From the NCBI RefSeq assembly GCF_019218285.1, contig NZ_JAHUZG010000003.1, forward strand, positions 310,001 through 374,000: a stretch of 64,000 bases of DNA, given 5' to 3'. Both the position numbers and the translations under genes were made by a program. The notes under the pieces were generated by a model. The model was not told where the DNA came from and made no database searches. It saw only the letters and a program-made list of their open reading frames with translations. Source of the stretch: Antarctobacter sediminis (lineage in GTDB: Bacteria > Pseudomonadota > Alphaproteobacteria > Rhodobacterales > Rhodobacteraceae). Of the stretch, positions 17,303-25,507 are shown in pieces (the stretch's first letter is position 1; each line of letters starts with the position of its first letter).

Positions 17303-18361
17303 ATGACATTCAGACAAGTCCCCTCTCCCGTGGTCGTCACGGGACCCGACGTCGTGCGCGAATCAAAAACTCAAAACCCGCTCTGGGAACTCTTTCAGGC
17401 TGTGCGCGACGCGCGCTGCTTGTTGGGCCTGCGCTCCGGGCATCTGCAAACCTTGCAGGCCATGCTGAGCTTTTTGAAGCCTGGCCAAGGTCTGGTTGTC
17501 TTTGCCTCTAACATCGAATTGTGCCGGCGCGCCGGTGGCGTGGACGAACGAACAGTCCGTCGCCATTTGAACCGGTTCGAAGAGATCGGGTTCCTTTCTC
17601 GGCAAGACAGCCCGAACCGAAAACGTTATCGTGTTCGGTCTCCCGAAGGTGAAACGCTCAGTTTCGGTCTTTCCCTTGAACCCCTCCTTGCGTTGCGCGA
17701 CCAGATTGTCGCGCTGGCTCATCAGGCCGAGGAAGAACGTCGTCGATGCCGTTTCCTGCGCAAAAAGATCCTTTCGCATCTGGCCGCTTTGGAAGAAATT
17801 CAGGACTGCACCTATGACACAGAGGATACCCGCAGGATCCTCCGTCGCAAAATGTCAGCCAACGACTATCAAACGCTGCTTGACGGATTGCCTGCCCTCC
17901 CGAAACAAGAGCAAATATCGCATCCTGAGCAGCCCGAAACGCCGATTTTGTCCGCCAATGACGGGCAAAATGTCCGGCATCATTCTAAGTCAGAAAAAGA
18001 AATAATTGATTCTGAAAAGGCCAGCCCAGCCGTAACACCCGACGCGCTCATGAAGATTTGCTCGGAAGCACAGTCCTTTTCAGCGGAACCTATCCGAGAT
18101 TGGCAGACTATTGAGCAACACGCTTGGTTTCTGGCACCCATGATGGGAATTGACAACGCAATGATGAGCGCAGCCACAAAGAAAATGGGGCTACGTAATG
18201 TCGCCGTGACGCTTTTCATTCTGCTTCAAAAAAGCGCCAAGATCCGAAGCCTCCCGGCCTATTTCCGCAGCATTACACTGGGGTCTAAGGCGGATTCGTT
18301 TTGTCCGCAAAAGCTGTTGTCGCGCCTTGAGGATCGAACAACAGCTGGCATCAAAGTCTGA
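17303..18361 (+). CDS. repC: Replication initiator RepC
   Basis: A 352-residue protein from the ATG chosen (MTFRQVPSPVVVTGPDVV). The frame stays open to a TTG at 17267 and a GTG at 17270, both well placed after GGAAGAGA, so a start 11-12 codons earlier is possible. The N-terminal winged-helix part is diagnostic of RepC: LLGLRSGHLQTLQAMLSFLK and IELCRRAGGVDERTVRRHLNRFEEIGFL. A charged helical stretch (HQAEEERRRCRFLRKKI) follows. It initiates replication of the replicon; in this family the origin usually lies within repC. The stop codon lies inside a 26-bp perfect palindrome. Confidence 0.92.
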   Translation: MTFRQVPSPVVVTGPDVVRESKTQNPLWELFQAVRDARCLLGLRSGHLQTLQAMLSFLKPGQGLVVFASNIELCRRAGGVDERTVRRHLNRFEEIGFLSRQDSPNRKRYRVRSPEGETLSFGLSLEPLLALRDQIVALAHQAEEERRRCRFLRKKILSHLAALEEIQDCTYDTEDTRRILRRKMSANDYQTLLDGLPALPKQEQISHPEQPETPILSANDGQNVRHHSKSEKEIIDSEKASPAVTPDALMKICSEAQSFSAEPIRDWQTIEQHAWFLAPMMGIDNAMMSAATKKMGLRNVAVTLFILLQKSAKIRSLPAYFRSITLGSKADSFCPQKLLSRLEDRTTAGIKV

Positions 18362-18383
18362 TGTCCACCGCGGTGGACATCAG
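18358..18383. repeat. Perfect 26-bp palindrome at end of repC (candidate parS)
   Basis: Positions 18358-18383 are fully self-complementary with no central loop; the core is ATGTCCACCGCGGTGGACAT. The site overlaps the repC stop codon and precedes the convergent dehydratase gene. A one-mismatch copy lies in repB and a spaced variant in the repB-repC gap. It is best read as the RepB centromere site; a terminator role for the hairpin is less likely as no T-tract follows. Confidence 0.7.
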
Positions 18384-18409
18384 TTTGCCTCGACATAACC
18401 GAGCTATGA

Positions 18410-19594
18410 TCAACCAAATGCATGATACTCAAAACCGGACACTGTTGCGACGGCGTGCAAGGTTTGAAACTCGGCTATGCAATCGGGCAACGTATCGAAA
18501 CCCAGTCCAAGAGAAGCGGGCAGGGGCAGCCGATCTGCCGGACCAACATTCCCGGTCCCAAGAAATGCGTCGCGTAGTGGATTTGGGTTTACATCACATT
18601 CCAGCAACCCGTCACCACCTACTGCCGCCAGCAAACCTGCTGATGCTAAAAGGCCCACGCCACCACCAAGGAAGTGCGGGCAATAACTGATGCCTCGGGC
18701 AATGGCAGCTTGCGCAACTTTCTCGCAGCCACTGATGCCACCCCATTTGATGACATCTGGCTGCATGACAGCCAAAGGAAGAGTCTCGATCGCTTTCATA
18801 AAACTGGACAGCCCGGCGATGTTCTCACCACCCGCAAGCGGAACCCAGCTTTCCCGCGCAAGAGACTGCCAATGTTCCTTCGGGGCATCTGCGGCTATGG
18901 GCTCTTCAACCCATGTCAGCGGGCATTTCGCCAACCGACGAAGCGCATGCCGTGCTTGATCCAAATCCCAACCCTGATTGACGTCAGCCATTAGGTTTTC
19001 GGAGGTTCCAAGGTTGTCGGCCAGATGGATTAACCGGGCGACATCGTCACTAAGCTCAAAGCCAACCTTAACCTTGAAAGCCCGATGGCCACGCTCCCGG
19101 CAGGCTGCGATCACCTCTTCGGCTTCACGGATGTCGATCCCGCTGGCATAGGTCGGAACACTGTCCGGAGCGTCCGCCGAAAGAAACTTTGCAAAGGGCA
19201 GGGCGGCCTTGCGGGCAAGAAGGTCATGGTAGGCAATATCCAGACCGGCAATCGCCTGATCGAAAGGACCCCATTCCCGCGACTGCAAGGCGCGAATGTG
19301 GGTCTGTCTTGTGAGGGATACGAACAGACCGTCTTGCCGATCATAGCTCTGACCGATGAACAAATCGGCCAGGTCTTCGACCAGCAGCCGGGCGCGATGC
19401 TCGGCCCCGGCCGCCGGCCAGTTGGCAAAGACCTCTCCCCAGCCAAAGGCACCGCTGCTGTCTTCCAGCCGCAGGAACACCGCGGGGCGGTCCCGCATAG
19501 CGCCAAAACTGGTGCGAACGGGCCGTGCCAGCGGCACCCGAAATACATGCACATCAAGACGGGTGAGTGGATCAGATGGCGTGAGAATCGTCAT
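18410..19594 (-). CDS. Mandelate racemase/muconate lactonizing enzyme family protein (sugar-acid dehydratase-like)
   Basis: A 394-residue enolase-superfamily protein. Catalytic residues of the mandelate racemase type are visible: Lys174 and Lys176 (FKVKVGF), Asp204 (ADVNQGW), Glu230 or Glu231 (WVEEP), Glu257 (AGGENI), Asp280 (QPDVIK) and His307 (CPHF). This set abstracts a proton next to a carboxylate, usually to dehydrate sugar acids. The ATG is preceded by AAAGGA. It is transcribed divergently from a sulfatase operon across a TTTGGT-N3-ACCAAA operator region and ends beside repC. The substrate is unknown. Confidence 0.87.
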   Translation of the reverse strand: MTILTPSDPLTRLDVHVFRVPLARPVRTSFGAMRDRPAVFLRLEDSSGAFGWGEVFANWPAAGAEHRARLLVEDLADLFIGQSYDRQDGLFVSLTRQTHIRALQSREWGPFDQAIAGLDIAYHDLLARKAALPFAKFLSADAPDSVPTYASGIDIREAEEVIAACRERGHRAFKVKVGFELSDDVARLIHLADNLGTSENLMADVNQGWDLDQARHALRRLAKCPLTWVEEPIAADAPKEHWQSLARESWVPLAGGENIAGLSSFMKAIETLPLAVMQPDVIKWGGISGCEKVAQAAIARGISYCPHFLGGGVGLLASAGLLAAVGGDGLLECDVNPNPLRDAFLGTGNVGPADRLPLPASLGLGFDTLPDCIAEFQTLHAVATVSGFEYHAFG

Positions 19595-19807
19595 ATCGAG
19601 GTCCTTTGACTGGTCGGTTTCCAAAGAAAGTTTCCTTTGGTCTCAACAACATGATCAATATTTTTGGTCTGACCAAAATATAATAGTCGACAGGGGAAAG
19701 TAAATAATCGACGATTTAGGAAAGATCATTACTCGAAAATGCCACATGCACGTCGAACCGGGGGGACAGGTGAAAACATATCGCAAACAGGCAGGCGAAC
19801 CGTCGCA
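19595..19807. promoter_or_regulatory. Divergent promoter region with operator TTTTGGT-CTG-ACCAAAA
   Basis: The 213-bp gap between the dehydratase gene and the sulfatase operon holds a perfect 7-bp-arm inverted repeat at 19662-19678. A degenerate copy (TTTGGT-CTC-AACAA) is at 19636-19649, and CCAAAG-N8-CTTTGG overlaps it at 19621-19640. The main site matches those at 3194 and 4951. An AT-rich stretch around it would suit a promoter. The likely binder is the GntR/FCD protein encoded at the end of the sulfatase operon. Confidence 0.7.
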
Positions 19808-21328
19808 ATGAACGCCACGCCCGACATTCTGCTAATCACCACTGACCAGCATCGCGGGGATTGCATCGGTGGTGCAGGACGCAAAGTACGCACACCGAAC
19901 ATCCAGCGCATCGCGGACCGAGGTGCCCGGTTCGACACCTGTATTGCACCTCATCCGATGTGCCAGGCGGCACGGGCGTCGATCCTGACCGGCAAGCTGC
20001 CTTATAGCCATGGGGTTCGCGACAATGGCCGCAACCTGGACCCGGCGTTTGCCGAGGAGGGCTTGGGCGGGATCTTTTGTAAAGCCGGTTATGACACTCA
20101 GTTCGTCGGAAAGGCCCATCTGTCGACACATGAGACCTTTGAGCCGACGGACCAACCGGAATGCTACACGTCGGTCGCGGATTTCCCTGAGGATTGGACT
20201 GGACCCTACATGGGTTTCGAACAGGTCGAACTGATGCTGCGCCCCCACCATCATTGCGGATGGAAAGATCGCCCCTACACGCTTCACTACGAAAACTTTC
20301 TGGATTGGGACGGGCAGGGGGGCACACGCTGGGCGAAGGCCAAGGAAAAAAGCGCCCCGCTGACACGGCACAAGCAGGTCTGGCGCTCGGCCCTTGAGGA
20401 TGAATGGCAATCAACCACTTGGATCGGCGACCGGACGATAGAGATGCTGACCAAGGACCGCCAAAATCCTCTCATGGCCTGGGTGTCCTTTCCGGATCCG
20501 CATCCGCCGTTCCTTGCCTCCGATCCGTGGTCTCGGTTGTATGACCCGGCTGAGGTGGACCTGCCGCCGCATCGCGAGCTGGATCTGGACCGTCGCCCAT
20601 GGTGGCACCGCGCCTTTCTGGAAAGCCCGGCACGGCGCAATCAAAAGAGGGAACACGCCGGGGATCAGCCCTTTTGGGGGTGGGAAGGCGCGCTGGAGGA
20701 TCGCGACCTGCGTGATGTGATCGCCGTGTACTACGGAATGATCGCAGCCATTGACCACCAGATCGGACGCATCCTCGATCATCTGGAAGCCAGCGGTCGA
20801 CTGGACAATACCATCGTGATCTTCACCTCGGACCATGGTGAGTGGCTGGGCGATCACGGGCTGCTGCTGAAGGGGCCGATGTTGTACGATGGCCTGCTGC
20901 GTGTTCCGCTGGTCATGGCGGGACCGGGCATTGCCAGCGGGCGATTTGATGCCCCGGTGTCCACGCTGGACCTGCGTGCGACGCTTTCCGACCTCTGCGG
21001 GCTTGACGTGACGCCGGATGACGGGCGGTCGCTGATGGACGTGATAACGGGCGCGACCCGTGAGGTCGCCCACAACGAATGGGAAGTCGATCCGGCGCGC
21101 AGCGGCGTGGACCTTGACCTGCGCACGGTGCGGTCCGCGACCCATCGGCTGTCGATCGACCTGAAAAGCGGGGCAGGGGAGCTGTACGACCTGTCCTTCG
21201 ACCCGCACGAAATGACCAACCTCTGGGACGATGCCGGGGCTGCGGGACACCGCGACCGGCTGACCGCGAGTATCGCGGCGGACCGTCCCGGCATGATCCC
21301 CGCCGCGCCGCGCGTCGGCTGGCACTGA
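19808..21328 (+). CDS. Type I sulfatase / alkaline-phosphatase superfamily hydrolase
   Basis: A 506-residue protein opening MNATPDILLITTDQHRGDCIG, with metal-binding Asp-Gln (TTDQHRGD). The formylglycine motif is Cys52-Gln-Ala-Ala-Arg56 (CQAARASILTGKLPYSHG), a CxAxR variant. FTSDHGEWLGDHGLLLKGPM supplies further metal ligands. No signal peptide is present, so it should act in the cytoplasm. The frame opens 23 codons earlier (19739), but that extension is not family-like. It heads an operon with a galactonate-dehydratase-like enzyme and an ABC importer, which suggests that a sulfated (or phosphonate/phosphate ester) sugar acid is imported and then cleaved. Confidence 0.88.
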   Translation: MNATPDILLITTDQHRGDCIGGAGRKVRTPNIQRIADRGARFDTCIAPHPMCQAARASILTGKLPYSHGVRDNGRNLDPAFAEEGLGGIFCKAGYDTQFVGKAHLSTHETFEPTDQPECYTSVADFPEDWTGPYMGFEQVELMLRPHHHCGWKDRPYTLHYENFLDWDGQGGTRWAKAKEKSAPLTRHKQVWRSALEDEWQSTTWIGDRTIEMLTKDRQNPLMAWVSFPDPHPPFLASDPWSRLYDPAEVDLPPHRELDLDRRPWWHRAFLESPARRNQKREHAGDQPFWGWEGALEDRDLRDVIAVYYGMIAAIDHQIGRILDHLEASGRLDNTIVIFTSDHGEWLGDHGLLLKGPMLYDGLLRVPLVMAGPGIASGRFDAPVSTLDLRATLSDLCGLDVTPDDGRSLMDVITGATREVAHNEWEVDPARSGVDLDLRTVRSATHRLSIDLKSGAGELYDLSFDPHEMTNLWDDAGAAGHRDRLTASIAADRPGMIPAAPRVGWH

Positions 21329-21341
21329 AAGGCCTGTTTCC

Positions 21342-22496
21342 ATGTCAAAGATTACCGCCATCGAACCGCTGCTGGCCCGCGTCGGCATCCGCAATCAGCT
21401 ATTGGTAAAAGTCACGACCGACGACGGGCTGGTGGGCTGGGGCGAATCCGGACTGTCAGCGCGCGAAGATTCGGTTGCCGCAACGATCCGCCATTTCGCC
21501 AGCTTTCTTGTCGGAAAGGATTCCAACCAGATTGGGCGCATCTGGCAGGAAAGCTATCGCAGCCAGTATTTCGAAGGCGGGCGCGTGCTGACCGCCGCCA
21601 TGTCCGCCATCGATATCGCGCTGTATGACATCCTTGGCAAACGTCTGGGCGTGCCGGTTTATCAATTGCTGGGGGGCAAGCAGCGCGACGAGATCCCGAC
21701 CTTCCCCAGTGCGCAATCCACAGATCTGGACCAGTTGATCGCAAAAGCGCGGGTGCTGGTCGATGCCGGATGGGATTGCCTGCGGATCTACACGGGCGAG
21801 TTCAATGGCAACGGTGAATTCGATCCGCGCAAGAACCTGAACAGTGCAAGCAGGGAGCTGATCGCGTTGCGCGAGGAATTTGGGCCGGACCTGTGTCTTG
21901 GCATCGACCTGCACCATCGCCTGTCGATCGCCGAAACCGCGGATTTCTGCAACCGGCTACCTGCCGGGACGCTGGACTTCCTCGAGGAACCGATCCGCTG
22001 CGAGACGCCCGAGGCCTATCGCACCCTGCGCGCCATGACCAATATCCCCTTTGCCGTGGGCGAAGAGTTCGCCAGCAAGTGGCAGGCCGCGCCGTATATC
22101 GAACAGGGCCTGACCCAGTACATGCGGCTGGATATCTGCAATATCGGGGGCTTCACCGAGGCGATGAAGGTCGCGGGATGGTGCGAACGCCACTACATCG
22201 ACCTGATGCCGCACAATCCGCTGGGCCCGGTCTGTACCGCGGCAACGATCCACATGGCGGCGGCGGTGCCGAATTTCAGCTGGGCCGAGACCCGGCAGGG
22301 ACCGACCGAGGATCTGGGCTTTCACGATCCAGAGCTTTTCCCCGTTCAGATCCCGCTGGAGGGGATCACCTACAAGGTGCCCGACCGGCCGGGTCTGGGC
22401 GTCGAGGTGGACGAGGACAAGATCCGGGCCACCACCCCCCAACATGTCGAGCCGCCGCATCTTTGGCGGCCGGATGGATCTGTCACCAACTGGTGA
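21342..22496 (+). CDS. Galactonate dehydratase-like enolase-superfamily enzyme
   Basis: A 384-residue protein resembling D-galactonate dehydratases. It has Asp189-x-His191 (GIDLHHRLS), metal ligands Glu215 or Glu216 (FLEEP) and Glu241 or Glu242 (VGEEF), Asp264 (RLDICNIGG), and catalytic His291 in MPHNPLGPV. The second-strand Lys-x-Lys of the mandelate racemase group is replaced by Arg-Ile-Tyr, as expected for the galactonate/mannonate dehydratase branch. It is cytoplasmic. It lies 13 bp after the sulfatase stop, so an aldonate released by the sulfatase could be dehydrated here to a 2-keto-3-deoxy acid (inference). Confidence 0.87.
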   Translation: MSKITAIEPLLARVGIRNQLLVKVTTDDGLVGWGESGLSAREDSVAATIRHFASFLVGKDSNQIGRIWQESYRSQYFEGGRVLTAAMSAIDIALYDILGKRLGVPVYQLLGGKQRDEIPTFPSAQSTDLDQLIAKARVLVDAGWDCLRIYTGEFNGNGEFDPRKNLNSASRELIALREEFGPDLCLGIDLHHRLSIAETADFCNRLPAGTLDFLEEPIRCETPEAYRTLRAMTNIPFAVGEEFASKWQAAPYIEQGLTQYMRLDICNIGGFTEAMKVAGWCERHYIDLMPHNPLGPVCTAATIHMAAAVPNFSWAETRQGPTEDLGFHDPELFPVQIPLEGITYKVPDRPGLGVEVDEDKIRATTPQHVEPPHLWRPDGSVTNW

Positions 22497-22526
22497 CCAA
22501 TACGTTCAGCAAGGAGGAGGAAACCA

Positions 22527-24446
22527 ATGCTGAGAAAGAGGAGAATGACGACGCTGGCCAGTGTCATCGCCATGGCGATGGCCGCGCCCGCGGTCGCATG
22601 GGAAGAAGCGCCGGACCTGGCCCGCATGGTGGCGGAGGGGAGCCTGCCACCGGTGGACGAACGTCTGCCCGCAGAGCCGCTGGTCATGGATGTAATCGAG
22701 GGGCCGGGCGAATACGGCGGCACCCTGCGCCGTGCCATTCTGGGGGGCGGCGACCAACACAACATGGTCCGCACCATCGGTAGCGATAACATGGTGCGCT
22801 GGTCCCCGGACTGGAAAGAGATCCGCCCCAATATCGCGAAGTCCTGGACCGTGTCCGATGACGCCTCGAAGTTTACTTTCACCCTGCGTGACGGGATGAA
22901 ATGGTCGGATGGCGCGCCCTTTTCCGTCGATGACATCATGTTCTGGTACGAAGATGTCTTTTCCGATCCCGACCTGACGCCCAACAAGGACGCGACCTTT
23001 GTCGGTCCCAATGGCCCGGTGAAGGTGACCAAGATCGACGAGGTGACCGTCGAATTCGATTTCGGTGCGCCCAACGGGCTTTTCCTTCAGGGTCTGGCTT
23101 ATGGGTTTGGCTATCACCCCACGGCCTTTCCGAAACATTACCTCAGCCAGTTCATGCCCAAGTACAACGCGGACGTGCAGGCTTTGGTCGATGCAGAGCC
23201 TGCGGCGGGCAACTGGATACAGCTGTTCAACCTCAAGGCCGGGCCGATGGACACGCCGCTGTTCTGGCAAAACCCGGATCGCCCAACGCTGCACGCATGG
23301 CATCTGACCAATGCCTATGGCGCTACCGACCGCGTGGTGGCCGTGCGCAATCCCTATTACTACAAGGTCGACAGCAAGGGGCAGCAGCTGCCTTATATCG
23401 ACCGCATCACCTATGATCAGGTCGAGGATGTGGAAACCATCCTGCTGAAGGCCTTTAACGGCGAGATCGACTATATGCTGCGCCACATCGGGCGGCCGTC
23501 GAACAAGGCGGCGCTGACCGACAATATGGAGCGCGGCAAGTATCGGTTCTTTGATGTGGGCGATCTGCCGGGCAACAGCATGATCCCGATGATGAACCTC
23601 AACCATACCGATCCGGTCAAGCGTGAGGTCATCAACAACAAGGATTTCCGCATTGGCGTCAGCCACGCCGTGAACCGGCAGGAAATCATCGACCTGCTGT
23701 ACTTCGGGGCAGGGGAGCCTGCACAGGTTGCACCGCGCCGTGGCAGCACCTTTTACCGCGAAGAGTATCAAAAGCAGTACACGGAATATGATCCGGATCT
23801 GGCGAACGAATACCTGGACAAGGTGCTGCCCGAGAAGGACAGCGAAGGCTATCGCCTTGGCCCGGATGGCAAACGGTTCACCATGATCTTCCTCGTCGCG
23901 GATGTATTCGGGATGCAATTCCCCGATGCGATGGAACTGATCGCCGGCTATGCCGCTGACGTGGGGCTGGATTTCCAGATCCGTGCCACAGACCGGTCGC
24001 GCCTGATCGAGCTGCACACCTCGAACAATTTCGATGCCTACCTTTGGAACTGTTCGGGCGGGCAGGCGGATATCTACACCTCGCCCATGTGTTACATGCC
24101 GATGATTTCGAACTCGGTCAGCTGGGCGCGAGAGTGGGCCGCATGGGGCTTGGATCCGTCGACCGGTGAAGAGCCGCCACAGGGCGTCAAGGACATCTTT
24201 GCAAAGTACAAGGAAATCCGCGCCGCAGCGACGCCGGAACGGCAGCAAGAGCTGATGTTCGAATTGCTGGACATGCAGGCCGAGCAGTTCTTCACCGTCG
24301 GTATGATCCACACCGATCCGGTGTTCGGGATTGCCCGCAACAACGTCCGCAACGTGCCGGATCCGCTGCCGATCAGCGGCCAGCTCTGGTTCCCGGCACC
24401 CTATACCGCTCAGATGTACTTCGAAGGCGGTGCCAACCTGCCCTGA
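22527..24446 (+). CDS. ABC transporter substrate-binding protein (SBP_bac_5, oligopeptide/oligosaccharide type)
   Basis: A 639-residue protein with a signal peptide (MLRKRRMTTLASVIAMAMAAPAVAW). The family 5 hallmark lies early in the mature part: IAKSWTVSDDASKFTFTLRDGMKWSDGAPFSVDDI. The length is typical of the larger family 5 proteins that bind oligosaccharides or sugar acids as well as peptides. GGAGGAGG precedes the ATG. It is the third gene of the sulfatase operon and feeds the permease/ATPase genes that follow. The ligand may be the sulfated substrate. Confidence 0.9.
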   Translation: MLRKRRMTTLASVIAMAMAAPAVAWEEAPDLARMVAEGSLPPVDERLPAEPLVMDVIEGPGEYGGTLRRAILGGGDQHNMVRTIGSDNMVRWSPDWKEIRPNIAKSWTVSDDASKFTFTLRDGMKWSDGAPFSVDDIMFWYEDVFSDPDLTPNKDATFVGPNGPVKVTKIDEVTVEFDFGAPNGLFLQGLAYGFGYHPTAFPKHYLSQFMPKYNADVQALVDAEPAAGNWIQLFNLKAGPMDTPLFWQNPDRPTLHAWHLTNAYGATDRVVAVRNPYYYKVDSKGQQLPYIDRITYDQVEDVETILLKAFNGEIDYMLRHIGRPSNKAALTDNMERGKYRFFDVGDLPGNSMIPMMNLNHTDPVKREVINNKDFRIGVSHAVNRQEIIDLLYFGAGEPAQVAPRRGSTFYREEYQKQYTEYDPDLANEYLDKVLPEKDSEGYRLGPDGKRFTMIFLVADVFGMQFPDAMELIAGYAADVGLDFQIRATDRSRLIELHTSNNFDAYLWNCSGGQADIYTSPMCYMPMISNSVSWAREWAAWGLDPSTGEEPPQGVKDIFAKYKEIRAAATPERQQELMFELLDMQAEQFFTVGMIHTDPVFGIARNNVRNVPDPLPISGQLWFPAPYTAQMYFEGGANLP

Positions 24447-24460
24447 TCCGAAGTACCCTT

Positions 24461-24493
24461 GGGGCGCCTGCATCTCCTCCCGGCGGGCGCCCC
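24461..24493 (+). other. Hairpin between binding-protein and permease genes
   Basis: GGGGCGCC at 24461-24468 pairs with GGCGCCCC at 24486-24493. It lies after the binding-protein stop and has no T-tract. It probably stabilises the binding-protein message or attenuates read-through into the permease genes. Confidence 0.45.
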
Positions 24494-24523
24494 GACCTCA
24501 TTGTGCAACGCAACGGAGAAGAC

Positions 24524-25507
24524 ATGGGCGGCTTCATCCTGCGGCGGGTTCTCTACATGATCCCGACCGTCTTTCTGGTCTCCATCGTGACCTTCATCAT
24601 CATCCAGCTTCCGCCGGGCGACTATCTTGACAGCCTTGCCGCCGAAATGGGCGAGGCGGGCGTAGACAACACCGCCGTCGTGGAACAGCTGCGCGAGCAG
24701 TACGGGCTGGGTCAGCCTATGTACCTGCAATACTGGAAATGGATGACCGGCATCCTATTCGAGGGCGATTTCGGCATCTCTTTTGAAAAGAACGTCCCAG
24801 TGACGGATGTGATCTGGGACCGGCTGGGCTGGACCTTTGCGATCTCGATCCTGACATTGGTGTTCATCTGGATCGTCGCTTTGCCAATCGGGATCTATTC
24901 GGCGGTGCGCAAGTATTCGGTTGGCGATTACATTGCGACCTTCTTCGGGTTTGTCGGGCTGGCCGTGCCGAATTTTCTGCTGGCGCTGGTCATGATGTAC
25001 GTGGCTTTCAAGTATTTCGGCCAGTCCGTCGGCGGGCTGGTCAGTCCCGAATACCTTGACCAGCCGTGGTCCTGGGCCAAGTTCGGCAACCTGCTTCAAC
25101 ATATCTGGATGCCGGTTTTCGTGGTCGGCACATCCGGGGCTGCGGCCCTTATCCGCATCATGCGGGCAAACCTTCTGGACGAATTGTACCGCCCCTATGT
25201 GGTGACCGCCCGCGCCAAGGGCATGTCGGAATTCCAGCTCTTGCTGCGGTATCCCGTGCGCGTCGCCCTGAACCCTTTCATCTCGACCATCGGGTGGATC
25301 CTGCCGACCCTCGTGTCGGGAGAAATCATCGTCGCGGTGGTCATGAACCTGCCCACCACCGGGCCGCTCCTGCTGCGGGCGCTTCTGGTGCAGGACATGT
25401 ACCTTGCCGGATCGCTGATCCTGATCGTCAGCCTTCTGACGGTGATCGGCACGCTTTTGTCCGATGTCCTGCTTGCTTGGGTCGACCCGAGGATTCGTTA
25501 CCAATGA
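24524..25507 (+). CDS. ABC transporter permease (DppB/OppB family)
   Basis: A 327-residue inner-membrane protein starting MGGFILRRVLYMIPTVFLVSIVTFIIIQLPPGD, the standard OppB/DppB N-terminus. The conserved cytoplasmic loop reads YVVTARAKGMSEFQLLLRYPVRVALNPFI (the EAA-like ARAKG motif). ACGGAGAAG precedes the ATG. The stop overlaps the next permease gene start (ATGA). It is one half of the channel for the importer of this operon. Confidence 0.92.
   Translation: MGGFILRRVLYMIPTVFLVSIVTFIIIQLPPGDYLDSLAAEMGEAGVDNTAVVEQLREQYGLGQPMYLQYWKWMTGILFEGDFGISFEKNVPVTDVIWDRLGWTFAISILTLVFIWIVALPIGIYSAVRKYSVGDYIATFFGFVGLAVPNFLLALVMMYVAFKYFGQSVGGLVSPEYLDQPWSWAKFGNLLQHIWMPVFVVGTSGAAALIRIMRANLLDELYRPYVVTARAKGMSEFQLLLRYPVRVALNPFISTIGWILPTLVSGEIIVAVVMNLPTTGPLLLRALLVQDMYLAGSLILIVSLLTVIGTLLSDVLLAWVDPRIRYQ

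Noticed and set aside
19952-20000. CxAxR in the first sulfatase as a possible defect
   Set aside because: CxAxR is an accepted variant of the type I sulfatase motif, unlike the CxCxR of the second sulfatase.
22506-24473. A 655-codon minus-strand open frame opposite the family 5 binding-protein gene
   Set aside because: Same codon-bias shadow. The sense frame has a signal peptide and SBP_bac_5 motifs, and lies within a coherent operon.
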